The position numbers were made by a program, and so were the translations under genes. A stretch of 64,000 nucleotides of DNA from Sphingomonas sp. H160509 (GTDB taxonomy: Bacteria; Pseudomonadota; Alphaproteobacteria; Sphingomonadales; Sphingomonadaceae): the NCBI RefSeq assembly GCF_024124765.2, contig NZ_JAMXSR020000002.1, forward strand, positions 2,872,001-2,936,000, read 5' to 3'. Position 1 is the stretch's first letter, and the number at the start of each line of letters is the position of its first letter. Positions 45,302 through 54,721 of this stretch are shown here, in pieces. A model generated the notes under the pieces. It searched no databases. It worked only from the letters and a program-made list of their open reading frames with translations, and had not been told where the DNA came from.

Positions 45302-46570
45302 ATGTCCTTCTACACTTCGCTTTCCGGTCTCCAGGCATCGCAGACCGAGATGTCGACGATCTCGCACAATCTGGCGAACGTCTCCACCAACGGCTTCAAG
45401 AAGAGCCGCACCGATTTCGCCGACGTGATCGCATCCAGCGTGTCGGTCGCGCCGTCGCAGCAGATCGGCTCGGGCGTCATGGTCAAGGGCAACCGCCAGC
45501 AGTTCGCGCAGGGCAATCTGATCCAGTCGGCGAACGCGCTCGACCTCGCGGTGTCGGGCGACGGTTTCTTCGTGGTGAAGCCCGAGACCGGCTCGTCGCA
45601 GGTCAACTTCACGCGCAACGGCGGCTTCCTGGTCGATGCCGATCGCTTCGTGGTCGATTCGAACGGCAGCCACCTCCAGGTCTATCCGGTCGACGGATCG
45701 GGCAGCGTCGTCGCCACCGGGCTCCAGTCGGCGATCAGCCTGCAGCTGCCCGAGACGAGCGGCACCGCGGCCCCGACCAAGGCGGTCACGCTGGGCGTCA
45801 ACCTCAACGCGAGCTCGAAGCTCCCTACCACCGCCACCTTCGATCGCTTCGATCCGTCGAGCTACAACCAGTCGGCGCAGACCACCGTCTACGACGCGTC
45901 GGGCAACGCGATGACGCTGACCAATTACTTCAAGCGCACCTCGGTCTCGACCGATGCCAACACGCCGAGCACGTGGGAAGTCCACAGCTTCGTCGGCGAC
46001 AAGGAACTGACGTCGGGCGGCGTTGCAGGATCGAAGATGACGTTCGACGGGACGGGCAAGCTGACCGACCCGACCGCACCGATCGCCTATGACGAGTTCA
46101 CCACCGCCGGTTCGGCAACCCCGCAGCAGATCGCGTTCAGCTTCGGCGACGCCACCACGCAGAAGGCGAGCGCGTTCGCGGTCAACTCGCGGACGCAGGA
46201 CGGCAAGGCGGTCGGCCAGATCCAGGGCGTGACGATCGACGAGAAGGGCATCGTCAAGGCGAGCTTCTCGAACGGCGACACGCAGGCACTCGGCCAGGTG
46301 ATGCTCGCCAATTTCTCGAACCCCGAGGGCCTGCGCCAGCTCGGCAACAGCTATTGGTCGTCGACCGGCGTGTCGGGCACGGCAAAGCTGGGCGAGGCGG
46401 GCTCGAACGGCTTCGGCAACCTGATGTCGGGCACGATCGAGCGGTCGAACGTCGACATCACCGAGGAACTGGTCAGCCTGATCGCGGCACAGCGCAATTT
46501 CCAGGCGAATTCGAAGGCCCTGGATACCGCCAGCCAGATTTCGCAGACCATCTTCAACATCCGCAGCTAA
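45302..46570 (+). CDS. flgE: Flagellar hook protein FlgE
   Basis: 422 residues. MSFYTSLSGLQASQTEMSTI and SHNLANVSTNGFKKSRTDFA at the start; C-terminal ELVSLIAAQRNFQANSKALD and ASQISQTIFNIRS. Polymerises into the hook. A GGAG box precedes the ATG. Confidence 0.96.
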   Translation: MSFYTSLSGLQASQTEMSTISHNLANVSTNGFKKSRTDFADVIASSVSVAPSQQIGSGVMVKGNRQQFAQGNLIQSANALDLAVSGDGFFVVKPETGSSQVNFTRNGGFLVDADRFVVDSNGSHLQVYPVDGSGSVVATGLQSAISLQLPETSGTAAPTKAVTLGVNLNASSKLPTTATFDRFDPSSYNQSAQTTVYDASGNAMTLTNYFKRTSVSTDANTPSTWEVHSFVGDKELTSGGVAGSKMTFDGTGKLTDPTAPIAYDEFTTAGSATPQQIAFSFGDATTQKASAFAVNSRTQDGKAVGQIQGVTIDEKGIVKASFSNGDTQALGQVMLANFSNPEGLRQLGNSYWSSTGVSGTAKLGEAGSNGFGNLMSGTIERSNVDITEELVSLIAAQRNFQANSKALDTASQISQTIFNIRS

Positions 46571-46594
46571 TCGACAGCGGACGGGGGACCCTGA

Positions 46595-47347
46595 ATGGAC
46601 AAGCTGGTCTACACCGCGGCGACGGGCCTGCGCGCGCACATGGCGGCGCAGGCGGCGATCGCCAACAACATGGCGAACGCGTCGACGACCGGATTCCGCG
46701 CCGATCGCGTGGTGTTCGACCGGCTGAACCTGAAGGGCGACGGCACCGCGCTGGAGGCACGCGCGCCGACGTCGGAAGAAGTCACCGACGCGGACCGCGC
46801 ATCCGGCGCGATCCAGTTGACCGGCCGTCCGCTCGACGTCGCGATCACCGGCACCACCGCATGGCTGGCGGTGCAGGCGTCGGATGGATCGGAAGCGTAC
46901 ACGCGGCGCGGTGATCTGGAGGTTGCGCCGTCGGGCGTGCTCCAGACCGGCGACGGGCATCCGGTGATCGGCTCGGGGGGGCCGATCACCCTGCCGCCCT
47001 ACCAGTCGCTGTCGATCTCGGCCGACGGGACGATCTCGATCATCCCGCAGGGTGGCGACGCGAAGGACCCACAGGTCATCGACAAGCTCAAGCTCGCCGA
47101 CACCAAGGGGTCGGACACCGTCAAGGGGCTCGACAACCTGCTGCGCGTCAAGGGCGGGGGGACGCTGCCCGAGGATCTCGATGCGAAGGTGCAGGGCGGT
47201 GCGATCGAGGGATCGAACGTCAACATGACGCAGGCGCTGGTCGACATGATCGAGAACCAGCGCAGTTACGAAGTCCAGGCCAACATGTTGAAGTCCGCCA
47301 AGGACATGGATGAAAGCGGTGCATCGCTGATGCGCCTGCCGAGCTAG
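46595..47347 (+). CDS. flgF: Flagellar rod protein FlgF
   Basis: 250 residues. MDKLVYTAATGLRAHMAAQA and IANNMANASTTGFRADRVVF at the N-terminus; C-terminal GSNVNMTQALVDMIENQRSY and EVQANMLKSAKDMDE. Proximal rod subunit. Confidence 0.95.
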   Translation: MDKLVYTAATGLRAHMAAQAAIANNMANASTTGFRADRVVFDRLNLKGDGTALEARAPTSEEVTDADRASGAIQLTGRPLDVAITGTTAWLAVQASDGSEAYTRRGDLEVAPSGVLQTGDGHPVIGSGGPITLPPYQSLSISADGTISIIPQGGDAKDPQVIDKLKLADTKGSDTVKGLDNLLRVKGGGTLPEDLDAKVQGGAIEGSNVNMTQALVDMIENQRSYEVQANMLKSAKDMDESGASLMRLPS

Positions 47348-47360
47348 AAGGAACCGACGA

Positions 47361-48149
47361 ATGTCATCCGCAGCCATGCATATCGCGCGTACCGGGCTCG
47401 ACGCCCAGGATACCCGCATGCGCGTCATCTCGAACAACCTCGCCAACGTGAACACCACCGGCTTCAAGAAGGACCGTGCGGCGTTCGAGGCGCTCGCCTA
47501 CCAGACCGTGACGACCCCCGGCGCGCAGAGCACCGCGGAGACGAAATACGCCACCGGGCTCAACCTCGGCACCGGCGTCCGGCTCCAGGGTACCGCGCGG
47601 ATCGACACGCAGGGTGCGATGCAGACGACCGGCAACAGCCTCGATCTCGCGCTCGATGGTGACGGTTATTTCCAGGTGCAGATGCCCGGCGGCACGCTCG
47701 GCTATACCCGAGCCGGTAACTTCTCGCGCTCGGCGGAAGGCCTGCTGGTTACCAGCGAAGGCTATCAGGTGCAGCCCGGCATCACGGTCCCCGAGGGTAC
47801 GACCGCGATCACGGTCGGCTCCGACGGCACCGTGTCCGCGACCGTTCCCGGCCAGACCGAGGCGACGCAGATCGGCCAGATCCAGGTTGCGAACTTCCCG
47901 AACGGCGCAGGGCTCCAGGCGACCGGCGACAACTATCTCGTCGAGACCGCCGCCAGCGGCGCCGCCAATGTCGGCGTCGCCGGGCAGGACGGTCGCGGCA
48001 ACATCAAGCAGGGTATGCTCGAGGCGTCGAACGTCAACGTCGTCGAGGAACTCGTCGACATGATCGAGACGCAGCGCGCGTACGAGGTCAATTCGAAGAT
48101 GATCTCGGCGACCGACGACATGCTCAAATACGTCAACCAGAACATCTGA
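47361..48149 (+). CDS. flgG: Flagellar distal rod protein FlgG
   Basis: 262 residues, the standard FlgG length. MRVISNNLANVNTTGFKKDR, then the FlgG middle GNSLDLALDGDGYFQVQMPG and C-terminal ASNVNVVEELVDMIETQRAY. Distal rod. Confidence 0.96.
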   Translation: MSSAAMHIARTGLDAQDTRMRVISNNLANVNTTGFKKDRAAFEALAYQTVTTPGAQSTAETKYATGLNLGTGVRLQGTARIDTQGAMQTTGNSLDLALDGDGYFQVQMPGGTLGYTRAGNFSRSAEGLLVTSEGYQVQPGITVPEGTTAITVGSDGTVSATVPGQTEATQIGQIQVANFPNGAGLQATGDNYLVETAASGAANVGVAGQDGRGNIKQGMLEASNVNVVEELVDMIETQRAYEVNSKMISATDDMLKYVNQNI

Positions 48150-48154
48150 TCGTG

Positions 48155-48844
48155 ATGCGCAACGCTCCCATCGCCGCGCTCGCCGGCACGCTCCTCATCG
48201 CCGGGCTCGGCGCGTCCCCGGTGGACGCCAGCCTGTTCGGCAAGAAGGCACCGCCCGAGGATTTCTCGGTCGCGCGCCCCCTGCCGGTCGTGACGGTGCC
48301 GGTCGTCGCGACCGGCTCGATCTTCCAGGCGCAGGATGGCTATGCGGCCCTCTATGAAGGCTGGCGGGCGCGGAAGGTCGGCGATCCGCTGACGATCGTG
48401 CTGGTCGAGCGCACCGCCGCGTCGAAATCGTCGGGTTCGAAGCTCGACAGCAACGGCGGGGCGAGCATCACGCCGCCTACCACCGGCGCGCTCAACCTGT
48501 TCGGCAAGAGCGATGCGACGATCAGCGGTGGGCGCAATTTCAATGGCACCGGCGCCGCCGACCAGGCGAACTCGCTGTCGGGTGAAGTCAGCGTCACCGT
48601 CGCGCAGGTCTATCCCAACGGCACGATGCTGGTGCAGGGCCAGAAGCGCGTCACGCTCAACCGCGGCGATGAGTTCCTGAAGATCAAGGGCCTCGTCCGT
48701 ACCGCCGACGTCGACGCGAACAACCGCGTGCTGTCGACGCGGGTCGCCGACGCGCAGATCTCGTACACCGGCAAGGGCGACGTCGCCCGCGCCGGCCGGC
48801 AGGGGTGGCTCGGCCGCTTCTTCTCCGTCGTCAGCCCGTTTTGA
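48155..48844 (+). CDS. flgH: Flagellar L-ring protein FlgH without lipobox Cys
   Basis: 229 residues. The core is typical: LYEGWRARKVGDPLTIVLVE, the GEVSVTVAQVYPNGTMLVQG strand and VTLNRGDEFLKIKGLVRTAD. The export signal (APIAALAGTLLIAGLGASPV) has no cysteine, unlike the lipoprotein FlgH of enteric bacteria, so lipid anchoring is not predicted. ATG at 48155; GTG at 48152 is possible. Forms the outer-membrane ring. Confidence 0.92.
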   Translation: MRNAPIAALAGTLLIAGLGASPVDASLFGKKAPPEDFSVARPLPVVTVPVVATGSIFQAQDGYAALYEGWRARKVGDPLTIVLVERTAASKSSGSKLDSNGGASITPPTTGALNLFGKSDATISGGRNFNGTGAADQANSLSGEVSVTVAQVYPNGTMLVQGQKRVTLNRGDEFLKIKGLVRTADVDANNRVLSTRVADAQISYTGKGDVARAGRQGWLGRFFSVVSPF

Positions 48845-48858
48845 TGCGCAACACCCAG

Positions 48859-49007
48859 CCGTTCGTCCTGAGTAGAGACCGAGTAGTGCCGGAGGCGCGT
48901 ATCGAGGGCTCGTATCGAAGGACAGGTTGGGGCGCGCTGCGGGTGCTTCGATACGTACCCTCGATACGCCCCTGCGCGCCTACTCGGTCGCTACTCAGCA
49001 CGAACGG
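48859..49007. repeat. REP-like inverted repeat between flgH and flgI
   Basis: The ends CCGTTCGTCCTGAGTAG and CTACTCAGCACGAACGG are near-inverted copies. Inside, further paired segments (GCGTATCGAGGGCTCGTATC and CGATACGTACCCTCGATACG) make an almost fully self-complementary 149-bp element. Same family as 21587-21691. Confidence 0.85.
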
Positions 49008-49023
49008 TAAAGGACTAACGATC

Positions 49024-50131
49024 GTGTCTCGTCTATTTGCAGGTCTCCTCACCGCCCTCCTCGCATCGCTCCTGATCGCCGCGCCGGCCTCGGCCGACCG
49101 GATCAAGGATCTCGGCGGGTTCCAGGGTATCCGTTCGAACCAGCTGACCGGCTACGGCATCGTCGTCGGCCTGCCAGGCACGGGCGACGACAATCTCGAA
49201 TACACCGTGCAGTCGTTGAAGGCGGTTGCATCGCGCTTCGGTCTGCAGCTGCCGCCGTCCGCGAATCCGGGCATGAAGAACGCAGCGGTGGTGATGATCA
49301 CCGCCGAACTGCCGCCGTTCGCGAAACCCGGCCAGCGTCTCGACATCACCGTCGCCTCGATGGGCAAGGCCAAGTCGCTCCGCGGCGGCAGCCTGATCAT
49401 GACCCCGCTGCTCGGGGCCGATAACCAGATCTATGCGATGGCGCAGGGCAATCTCGCGGTCGGCGGGCTTGGTGCAGAGGGCGCGGACGGGTCGAAGATC
49501 GTCGTCAACGTACCGTCGACCGGCCGCATCCCCGAGGGTGCGACCGTCGAACGCGCGGTCGCGACCGGGTTCGACAGCGCGCCGACGCTCACGTTCAACC
49601 TCGCGCGTGCCGATTTCACCACCGCGCAGAATGTCGCCGGCGCGATCAATTCGAAATTGGGCTTCGGCAGCGCGCAGGCGATCGACGCGGTCTCGGTCGC
49701 AGTTCGCGCGCCGATCGGCGCCGATATCCGCGCGACGCTGATGTCGACGATCGAGAATCTCGACGTCGTCTCTGCCGAGCCGTCCGCCAAGGTGATTGTC
49801 AACGCGCGCACCGGCACCGTGGTCATCAACTCGGCGGTCCGCGTGGGGCCGGCGGCGATCACCCACGGCAAAATGACGGTGCGGATTGACGAGAAGCCAC
49901 AGGTCAGCCAGCCAGCCCCGTTGAGCCAGGGGCAGACCGCGATCACCCCGAACAGCCGCGTCGCGGTCGAGGGAGGAGCGTCGCCCGATGTTCTTGCTGA
50001 ACCCCGGCCCCAAGCTCGCCGACATCGTCAAGGCGGTCAACGCGATCGGCGCTTCGCCGGCCGATCTGGTCGCTATCCTCGAGGCGCTGAAGGAAGCCGG
50101 CGCGCTCAAGGCCGAGTTGATCGTCCTGTGA
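49024..50131 (+). CDS. flgI: Flagellar P-ring protein FlgI, one frame break
   Basis: About 368 residues repaired, GTG start at 49024 with a signal peptide ending [26 protein letters not shown] and [20 protein letters not shown] are conserved FlgI blocks; the C-terminal [20 protein letters not shown] and [16 protein letters not shown] also. The frame breaks at GGG 49971-49973 (one base long); the repaired junction reads [17 protein letters not shown]. Periplasmic ring in peptidoglycan. Confidence 0.94.
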
Positions 50132-50466
50132 GCCCGCTCAACGCCCCCCTCTCGCCGACGGCCGCTTCGACGACGGGCATCTCGACCGACACCAGCCGCC
50201 TCAAGTCGAAGGACAATCTCGAAAAGGCCGGCAAGCAGTTCGAGGCGGTCTTCACCGGCATGATGCTGAAGAGCATGCGGCAGGCGAAACTTGCCGACCC
50301 GCTGTTCGATTCGAAGGCGATCGATACCTTCACCGACATGCAGGACGGGTTGGTCGCCAAATCGATGGCCGAGCACACGCCGCTCGGCATCGGCAAGGCG
50401 ATGACCGATTTTCTGAGCAAATCGCAATCCGATCTTAACCAGACTGCTGCAGACTCGCCGCCATGA
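50128..50466 (+). CDS. flgJ: FlgJ-like rod-cap protein (N-terminal domain only)
   Basis: 112 residues with GTG start overlapping the flgI stop (GTGA). [20 protein letters not shown] and [14 protein letters not shown] are the rod-binding domain of FlgJ. The muramidase half of enteric FlgJ is absent; the SLT protein at 39818 probably supplies that activity. Confidence 0.9.
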   Translation: MSPLNAPLSPTAASTTGISTDTSRLKSKDNLEKAGKQFEAVFTGMMLKSMRQAKLADPLFDSKAIDTFTDMQDGLVAKSMAEHTPLGIGKAMTDFLSKSQSDLNQTAADSPP

Positions 50467-51810
50467 GCGATCTCCTCTCGATCGGCGCCTCGGGCGTTCG
50501 CGCCTACCAGACCGCGTTGTCGACGGTGTCGGAGAACATCGCGAACACCGGAACGGTCGGCTATACGCGGCGCACGACGACGCTGGCTGAGGTCTCCTCG
50601 GTCAATGGCGGGATCAACGCGCGCAACTCGGCGACCGGCAGCGGCGTGATCGTCGTCGGCGTGGGTCGCAGTGCCAACGCGTATCGATCGCAAGCGGTTC
50701 GCTCGGCGGGCACCGATCTCGGCAAGACCGAGACCAGCGTCGCCTGGATGAGCCGGATCGAGATCGTCGCTCGGCGACAACAAGCTCGGCGATCGCCTCA
50801 CCAGTTTCTTCAGTTCGGCGCAGACCCTGTCGGCCGACCCGACCTCCGTACCGGCGCGCGCGGTCATGCTCGAAGCGGCGAAGACTGCCGCCCAGGCCTT
50901 TGCCGCGACCGGCAAGGCACTCGATACCGCCGCGACCGAACTCGATTCGTCCGCGTCGCAGGCGGTCCAGTCGCTCAACTCGCTCGGTACCGCGCTTGCC
51001 AAGGTCAATGATGGGCTCGCGCGGACGCCGCCGGGATCGTCCAGCGCGGCGCAGCTAGCCGACCAGCGCGATCAATTGCTCGACCAGATGAGCACGCTGA
51101 CCGACGTCAGCACCGCGTTCGATGACCTCGGGCGCGCGACGGTTCGGCTCGGTGGCACGACCGGCACGGTGTTCGTCGTCGGCAACCAGAGCGGACAGGC
51201 GTCGTTCGCGCGCAACGACGAAGGCGCGGTGCAGTTCGCGGTCATCCGCGATGGTGTCACGACCGGTTTGTCACCAACGGGTGGCGCACTGGCCGGAATG
51301 GCCGAGGGCGCGCAGCGTATAGCCGCGGTGCGCGGGTCGCTCAATGGCATCGCCAGCGACTTCACCACCCAGGTCAACGCGGTCCAGGCGCAAGGCCGCG
51401 ATCTCAGCGGGAACCCAGGCGCCGCTCTCTTCGAGACCGGCACCCGTCCCGCCGACATTTCCGTCTCGCTGACCGATCCGCGCGGGATCGCCGCGGCGGG
51501 CGCGACCGGCGGCGTGCGCGACGCGTCCAACCTCGCCGCCTTGCAGGCGCTTCGGACCAGCGGCGGGTTCGAAACGAGGACCACCACGCTGATCGCCGGC
51601 AACGCCGCCGCGCTCGAACAGCGCAAGACGGTTGCCGATGCGCAAGGCGCGATCCGCGACGGCGCGGTCGCGTCGCTGGCCTCTTCGTCGGGTGTCGACC
51701 TGGATAGCGAGGCGGTCGACCTGCTGCGCTTCCAGCAAGCCTATCAGGCGTCGAGTCGCGTGATCCAGACCGCGCGCGACACGTTCCAGACCATCCTCGA
51801 TCTACGGTAA
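50463..51810 (+). CDS. flgK: Hook-filament junction protein FlgK, one frame break
   Basis: About 449 residues. N-terminal SIGASGVRAYQTALSTVSEN with IANTGTVGYTRR, and C-terminal AVDLLRFQQAYQASSRVIQT with ARDTFQTILDLR, are the FlgK ends. One base is gained near 50760-50775 (not in a clear homopolymer); the repaired sequence continues LGDNKLGDRLTSFFSSAQTL. ATGA overlap with flgJ. Confidence 0.93.
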
Positions 51811-51815
51811 CGCTC

Positions 51816-52736
51816 ATGCAGATCGCCACCAGCCTTTTCTACGATCGTGCCGCGAGCACGATGGCGTCGCTTACCGGCAAGGCGGATGCGCTCCAGACGC
51901 AGATCGCGAGCACCAAGCGGTTCTCCGCGCCGTCGCAGGACAGCGTCGCGTATCAGCGGCTCGCCGGGCTCGCGCGCGATACCGCGAACGACAAGGCGTA
52001 TGCCGCGAACCTCGATACTGCCGCATCGGTGCTGACGCAGGCCGATACCAGCCTGACCGCGATCACCGATCAGTTGCAGAGCGCGGCGGAGCTCACGACG
52101 CAGGCGCTGAACGGCACGCTCAACCCGGCGAACCGCAAGGCGATCGGGGTCCAGCTCGCCGGTATCGTCGCGACGCTCGCCAATCTCGCCAATGCCAAGG
52201 ACGCCGGCGGCCAGGCGTTGTTCGGAGGCGCCGATGGAGCGCCTGCGGTCGCCGCGGATGGCACCTACGCGCTCGCCGGAAAGCCGGTATCGGGTATCCC
52301 GATCGGTGACGGCCAGAGCATCCAGGCGAACGAAACCGCCGCGCGCATCTTCACCGTCGGCGGCAAAGCCAACGCCGAAGGCGGCATTGATGGCGGTATC
52401 AACACCCTGGAAATGCTCGCCGCCATCGCGACCGCGCTGCAATCCGACGATTACACGCCGGGCGCGCTCGGTACCTCGCTGGAAGACATCAGTGCGGCAT
52501 CCGATCAGGTGTCGATGGTCCAGTCGTCTCTTGGCGCTCGGGCGGCGCGAGTCGATCTGGAGGCGGCGCGGTTGAAGGATACCGGCGTGGACCGCGAAGA
52601 GACTCGCTCCGCGCTCGAGGACACCGACATCCCGACGGCGGTGGTCGAGTTGCAGAAGACGATGACGATACTGTCGGCGACGCAGGCCAGCTTCTCGAAG
52701 CTCTCGGCGCTGTCGCTCTTCGATTATCTTCGCTGA
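51816..52736 (+). CDS. flgL: Hook-filament junction protein FlgL
   Basis: 306 residues. N-terminal MQIATSLFYDRAASTMASLT and KRFSAPSQDSVAYQRLAGLA; C-terminal RSALEDTDIPTAVVELQKTM and ATQASFSKLSALSLFDYL, which resemble the flagellin ends. Second junction protein between hook and filament. Confidence 0.94.
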   Translation: MQIATSLFYDRAASTMASLTGKADALQTQIASTKRFSAPSQDSVAYQRLAGLARDTANDKAYAANLDTAASVLTQADTSLTAITDQLQSAAELTTQALNGTLNPANRKAIGVQLAGIVATLANLANAKDAGGQALFGGADGAPAVAADGTYALAGKPVSGIPIGDGQSIQANETAARIFTVGGKANAEGGIDGGINTLEMLAAIATALQSDDYTPGALGTSLEDISAASDQVSMVQSSLGARAARVDLEAARLKDTGVDREETRSALEDTDIPTAVVELQKTMTILSATQASFSKLSALSLFDYLR

Positions 52737-52766
52737 CCGTATTTAATTGCGCAGGCGCGCATCTGG

Positions 52767-52793
52767 TAACCGGTTGGCTACCAAATCCGGTTA
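52767..52793. promoter_or_regulatory. Inverted repeat TAACCGG-N13-CCGGTTA upstream of motA
   Basis: A perfect 7-bp inverted repeat with a 13-bp centre, 53 to 79 bases upstream of motA. Might be an operator or a short hairpin after flgL; there is no T run. Confidence 0.35.
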
Positions 52794-52799
52794 ATTCTC

Positions 52800-52815
52800 T
52801 GGCGACGTAAGTGCC
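52800..52815 (+). promoter_or_regulatory. Weak candidate sigma-54 promoter of motAB
   Basis: TGGCGACGTAAGTGCC has exact GG-N10-GC spacing (GG 52801-52802, GC 52813-52814) but deviates from TGGCACG/TTGC elsewhere. It would start transcription about 20 bases before the motA ATG. Confidence 0.4.
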
Positions 52816-52845
52816 GCTGTTGGCCCTGGGGGAATTTCGAACACC

Positions 52846-53709
52846 ATGTTTCCGGTCATCGGCATCGTCGTCCTGCTCGTCATGGTGTTCGGCGGATTCG
52901 CCTTCACCGGCGGCGCGCTCGGCCCCGTCATGGAGGCTATCCCGCACGAGATGCTGATCATCGGTGGCGCCGCCGCCGGCGCGCTGATCATCGGCAATTC
53001 GGGCAAGGAGCTGAAAGGTCTCGGCGCCGGCCTGGGCAAGGTCTTTAAGGGTCCGAAATACAAGAAGCAGGATTTTCTCGACGTCATCTTCCTCGCCAGC
53101 AGGTTGATGAAGATGCTGCGGATGGACGGGCCAATCGCTCTCGAGCCGCATGTCGAGGATCCGCAGTCTTCCGCCGTGTTCGCCGAATATCCGAAGCTCC
53201 TGAAGGACAAGGCGCTCATTAACCTCATCGCCGATACGCTGCGCCTGGTCGTGGTGTCGTCTGGTACGCTCGACGTGCATGCGGTCGAAGAGGTGATGGA
53301 TCACTCGATCAAGAACCATCATCACGAGGAAGAGGCTGCGCACGGCACGCTCGCCAGTCTCGCCGACGCGCTGCCCGCGCTGGGCATCGTCGCCGCGGTG
53401 CTCGGCGTGGTGAAGACGATGGGCTCGATCGACAAGCCTCCGTCAATTCTAGGGGCGATGATCGGCTCGGCGCTGGTCGGGACGTTCATGGGCGTGCTGC
53501 TCGCCTACGGCATGGTCGCGCCGCTCGCGAACCGGCTGAAGCAGGTGCTCGATGCCGACGCCTCGATCTACGACGTGGTGAAGCAGATCATCATCGCCTC
53601 GCTACACGGTCATCCGCAGCCGCTGGTGATCGAGGCCGCGCGCTCGGGCATCGCGCACAAGAACCAGCCGGGCTTCGCCGAAGTCTTCGACGGGCTTCGT
53701 GGCAAGTAA
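52846..53709 (+). CDS. motA: Flagellar stator protein MotA
   Basis: 287 residues, the length of the MotA type with an N-terminal helix pair (MFPVIGIVVLLVMVFGGFAF). Conserved segments: GALIIGNSGKELKGLG, cytoplasmic loop with FLASRLMKMLRMDGPIALEP, then LPALGIVAAVLGVVKTMGSI and ILGAMIGSALVGTFMGVLLA. Proton channel of the motor together with MotB. Confidence 0.95.
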   Translation: MFPVIGIVVLLVMVFGGFAFTGGALGPVMEAIPHEMLIIGGAAAGALIIGNSGKELKGLGAGLGKVFKGPKYKKQDFLDVIFLASRLMKMLRMDGPIALEPHVEDPQSSAVFAEYPKLLKDKALINLIADTLRLVVVSSGTLDVHAVEEVMDHSIKNHHHEEEAAHGTLASLADALPALGIVAAVLGVVKTMGSIDKPPSILGAMIGSALVGTFMGVLLAYGMVAPLANRLKQVLDADASIYDVVKQIIIASLHGHPQPLVIEAARSGIAHKNQPGFAEVFDGLRGK

Positions 53710-53729
53710 GATGGGAGGCAAGTAACGTC

Positions 53730-54636
53730 ATGGCGCCGCGCGCGCCCCACGGTACGAACCAGCCCCCCAAGGTCATCGTCAAGAAGATCTATATCGAGGC
53801 GCATGGCGGCCATCACGGCGGCGCGTGGAAAGTCGCGTACGCCGATTTCGTGACCGCGATGATGGCGTTCTTCCTGTTGCTGTGGATCGTCGGCGCGACC
53901 ACCGAGAAGCAGCGCAAGGGCATCGCCGATTACTTCGCGCCGACCATCCTCAACACACGCTCGCTGGGCATCGGCGGCGGCGGGCTGTTCGGCGGCGAAT
54001 CGATCCTCGACAAGAATCGCATCGGGCCGAAGCCAGGACAGACCAGCATGGCTCAGCTTGCGATCCCGGATGCAGGGCTCGGCGGGCCGTCGGCGGGGAC
54101 GGGGCCCAAGGGTTCGCTGAAGAGCCGCGATGCGTTGACCAAGGAAGACCAGAAGAACTTCGCGGCGTTGCGCAAGCGCGTGCTGGGCCAGATCTCCGGG
54201 AACGCTAGGCTGTCGCGGCTGCAGAATCATGTCCGCTTCGTGCCGACGCAGGACGGCATGCGAATCGATCTGGTCGACGACGCGGATTATTCGATGTTCG
54301 CCCTCGGCACGACCGCGCTCGATCCGGAAGCGTCGGCCTTGATCGGCATGATCGCGGGGTCGGTGCAGGGCATGCAGAACCCGATCATGATCCGCGGCCA
54401 TACCGACAGCGTGCCGTATGGCGACCCGCGTGCGATGAACAACTGGATGCTGTCTTCGGGGCGCGCCGAGGCGACGCGGCGGCGGCTGTTGTCGGGTGGT
54501 ACGCCCGAGCAACGGTTCGAGCGGATCGAGGGGCGTCGCCGACCGCGAGCCGCTGATCGTAAAAGATCCTGCCGACCCGCGCAATCGCCGCGTCGCGATC
54601 ACGTTGCTTTACAGGCGTGGGATCTTCGCCAAGTAA
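53730..54636 (+). CDS. motB: Flagellar stator protein MotB, one frame break
   Basis: About 301 residues when repaired. YADFVTAMMAFFLLLWIVGA is the single membrane helix with the proton-carrying Asp; the C-terminal OmpA-like domain has IMIRGHTDSVPYGDPRAMNN and WMLSSGRAEATRRRLLSGG. The frame breaks at GGGG 54530-54533 (one base long); repaired, it ends RRVAITLLYRRGIFAK. Confidence 0.94.
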
Positions 54637-54665
54637 CGCCGCCGCGTTCCCACGGTACGCGCAAC

Positions 54666-54701
54666 AAAAAGGACCGGTGCCGCAAGGCGCCAGTCCTTTT
54701 T
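54666..54701. terminator. Bidirectional terminator between motB and mucR-like gene
   Basis: AAAAAGGACCGGTGCC and GGCGCCAGTCCTTTTT pair around a GCAA tetraloop, with one mismatch and one G-T pair. The A run on one side and T run on the other let it end both convergent genes. Confidence 0.88.
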
Positions 54702-54721
54702 GTCGTCACTCGCTGCGTCGC

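Noticed and set aside
44741..47467. Open frame of more than 900 codons on the minus strand
   Set aside because: It is fully antisense to flgD, flgE, flgF and flgG, which are certain. Its product is Arg/Asp/Val-rich with no motif, as expected for a GC-rich shadow frame.
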